Source of the DNA: a bacterium
GTDB taxonomy: Bacteria; Planctomycetota; UBA1135; UBA2386
Assembly: GCA_030432695.1 (NCBI GenBank)
Contig: JAUILN010000018.1
Location: 124,001 to 188,000 of the forward strand
Reading direction: 5' to 3'
DNA length: 64,000 nucleotides
Shown: positions 62,412 through 64,000 of the stretch, one piece after another
Layout: the number at the start of each line of letters is the position of its first letter
How positions within the stretch are numbered: the first letter of the stretch is position 1
The notes under the pieces: generated by a model
What the model saw: the letters and a program-made list of their open reading frames with translations, nothing else
Database searches by the model: none
Told to the model about the DNA's origin: nothing
Program-made: the position numbers and the translations under genes

Positions 62412-64000
62412 GCGGCGCCTCCGGGTCGCGCGGCACGCCGCGCGGCCGCGACGTCCCCGGCGTGTGCCCGAACGGCACGAAGCGCGCCAGCCGTCGGCCC
62501 TCGGCCTCGTAGGCGGTGGTCGGCGGCGCGTCGTAGTTGCGGCCGCCAGGGTGGCCGACGTGGTAGGTGCAGCCGCCCACCGCGCGTGCGTTGTGGCGGT
62601 CGTGCAGCTCGAAGACCAGCGGGTCGTGCACGCCGATCGTCGGGTGCAGGCAGCTCGGCGGCTGCCAGGCGCGGAAGCGAATCCCGGCGACGACCTGTTC
62701 CTTCACGTGGGTGGGCGTCAGCGGTAGCTCGATGCCGTTCACCGCCAGCCCGTAGCGCTCCGGATCGACGAGCCCCGATAGCTTCACCTGCAGCCGCTCC
62801 AAGGACGAGTCGACGAAGCGCGTGGTGCCGCCGCCACCCGGCTCCTCGCCGAGCACGTGCCAGGGCTCCAAGGCGTGGCGGACCTCGAGGTGCATGCCCG
62901 CGACGTGCACGTCGCCCGCCAGCGGGAAGCGGAACTCCCATTGCGGCGAGAACCACTCCCACTCCAATGCGAAGCCGACCTCGCCGAGCTCGCGCAGCAC
63001 CTGCTCGAAGTCGGTGCGGACGAAGTGCGGCAGCAGGAACCGGTCGTGGAGCGTGGTGCCCCAGCGGGTCACTGGCGCACGGTAGGGCTGCTCCCAGAAG
63101 CGGGCGATCAGCGCGCGGACCAGCAGCTGCTGCGCCAGGCTCATCCGCGCGTGCGGCGGCATCTCGAAGCCGCGCAGCTCCAGGAGCCCGAGGCGGCCAC
63201 TCGACGAGTCGGGCGAGTAGAGCTTGTCGATGCAGAACTCGGCGCGGTGGGTGTTGCCCGAGACGTCGACCAGCAGGTGGCGGAACAGTCGGTCGACCAG
63301 CCACGGCGGGCACGGCGCGGGGCTGCCGTCTGGCTGGGTGGGGAGCTGTGCGAAGGCGAGTTCCAGTTCGCGCAGCGCGTCGTGGCGGGCTTCGTCGATG
63401 CGCGGCGACTGGCTGGTCGGGCCGAGGAACAGGCTGGAGAACAGGTAGCTGAGCGAGGGGTGGTTGTTCCAATAGCTCAACAGGCTCCGCAGCAGGTCGG
63501 GGCGGCGCAGGAACGGGCTGTCCTCGGGCGTCGCCGCACCGACCACCACGTGGTTGCCGCCGCCGGTGCCCATCGGCCGGCCGTCGACCAGGAACTTCTC
63601 GGTCCCGAGCCGGGTCTGCCGCGCGTCCTCGTAGAGCCCGGTGGTGAGGTCGACCAGCTCGCGCCAGGAGCCGACGGGGTGGACGTTGACCTCGATCACG
63701 CCGGGGTCGGGGGTGACCTTCAGCGTCTGCAGGCGGGGGTCGTGGGGTGCGGGGTAGCCTTCGACGACCACCGGGGTCTGCAGGCTCGCGGCGGTGTCCT
63801 CGATCGCGGCGACCAGGTCGAGGAAGTCCTCGGCCCAGGCCACCGGCGGCAGGAACACGTGGAGGCGGCCTTCGCGCAGCTCCACGGTGAGCGCGGTGCG
63901 CACACCGGTGCCGGGGGCTGTGTCGGCGTCGGGGGTCGGCTGCGCGTTCACCGCGGCGGCGTCCGGATCGAAGGCCGGGCGCGGTTCGTCGCCGCCGGCG
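62356..64000 (-). CDS. DUF2126 protein (C-terminal part, cut by window edge)
   Basis: 548 codons are visible; the frame stays open to the window end, so the N-terminus is missing. Full-length relatives (about 1,100 aa) start with a transglutaminase domain and end in DUF2126, which is what is seen here: EKFLVDGRPMGTGGGNHVVVGAA, SYWNNHPSLSYLFSSLFLGPTSQSPRIDEAR, DVSGNTHRAEFCIDKLYSPDSSSGRLGLLELRGFEMPPHARM and PTIGVHDPLVFELHD. It belongs to the same functional neighbourhood as the ATP-grasp and alpha-E genes but runs in the opposite direction. The stop at 62356 lies within the last codons of the transglutaminase fusion on the other strand. Confidence 0.9.
   Translation of the reverse strand, partial: AGGDEPRPAFDPDAAAVNAQPTPDADTAPGTGVRTALTVELREGRLHVFLPPVAWAEDFLDLVAAIEDTAASLQTPVVVEGYPAPHDPRLQTLKVTPDPGVIEVNVHPVGSWRELVDLTTGLYEDARQTRLGTEKFLVDGRPMGTGGGNHVVVGAATPEDSPFLRRPDLLRSLLSYWNNHPSLSYLFSSLFLGPTSQSPRIDEARHDALRELELAFAQLPTQPDGSPAPCPPWLVDRLFRHLLVDVSGNTHRAEFCIDKLYSPDSSSGRLGLLELRGFEMPPHARMSLAQQLLVRALIARFWEQPYRAPVTRWGTTLHDRFLLPHFVRTDFEQVLRELGEVGFALEWEWFSPQWEFRFPLAGDVHVAGMHLEVRHALEPWHVLGEEPGGGGTTRFVDSSLERLQVKLSGLVDPERYGLAVNGIELPLTPTHVKEQVVAGIRFRAWQPPSCLHPTIGVHDPLVFELHDRHNARAVGGCTYHVGHPGGRNYDAPPTTAYEAEGRRLARFVPFGHTPGTSRPRGVPRDPEAPLTLDLRQVGRGARQGRPE

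Overview
The window is very GC-rich (about 70% by eye) and densely coded on both strands. It looks like a planctomycete chromosome, probably from a deep-branching marine-type lineage. The reasons are two Planctomycete-type cytochrome/secretion gene pairs (DUF1549/DUF1553 with DUF1501, and DUF1592/DUF1588-type with DUF1552), a sulfatase, sialate O-acetylesterase-like SGNH hydrolases, eukaryote-like Ser/Thr kinases beside ECF-type sigma factors, and several secreted proteins sharing a C-terminal domain. I see no rRNA, tRNA, IS element, CRISPR array or phage. Many genes appear leaderless: a TANNNT box lies 6-10 nt before the start codon. Others have a clear purine-rich ribosome site.

Layout. 1-3051 (-): a SWIM zinc-finger protein (cut by the window edge) and a SNF2 helicase. 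3212-10005: sulfatase, a secreted protein, an SGNH esterase and a kelch-like secreted protein. 10110-14490: glutathione-independent formaldehyde dehydrogenase, cupin, ECF sigma factor, DJ-1/PfpI protein and a CYP152-type P450. 14529-17385 (-): a tightly coupled four-gene sulfur-relay operon (DsrE, TusA-OsmC fusion, MetE-like enzyme, TusA-like). 17425-32012: signalling genes (five sigma factors counting the one at 11881, two receptor-type kinases, a membrane protein) with thioredoxin, a secreted protein, amidohydrolase and CobW GTPase. 32009-40954: beta-lactamase-fold lipoprotein, TauE/SafE permease, FAD oxidoreductase, Gfo/Idh oxidoreductase, ADPRibase-Mn-like phosphoesterase and two secreted proteins. 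40991-53886: the two cytochrome gene pairs with small hypotheticals, a methyltransferase and secreted proteins. 53981-64000: a three-domain secreted hydrolase fusion, then the ATP-grasp / alpha-E / amidotransferase-transglutaminase / DUF2126 cluster.

The most notable observation is the MetE-like gene at 15112-16263. It is interrupted in frame by a single TGA at 15616-15618. Coding continues in the same frame, keeps all four expected zinc ligands, and overlaps the next gene by 8 nt. Directly after the TGA, the mRNA can form a 9-bp stem with a 6-nt loop whose second base is G, beginning 18 nt from the UGA. These are the features of a bacterial SECIS element. I therefore read the gene as a candidate selenoprotein, with selenocysteine at residue 216, inside an operon of DsrE and TusA-type sulfur (and possibly selenium) carriers. 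I could not test this against databases. A recent nonsense mutation remains the alternative.
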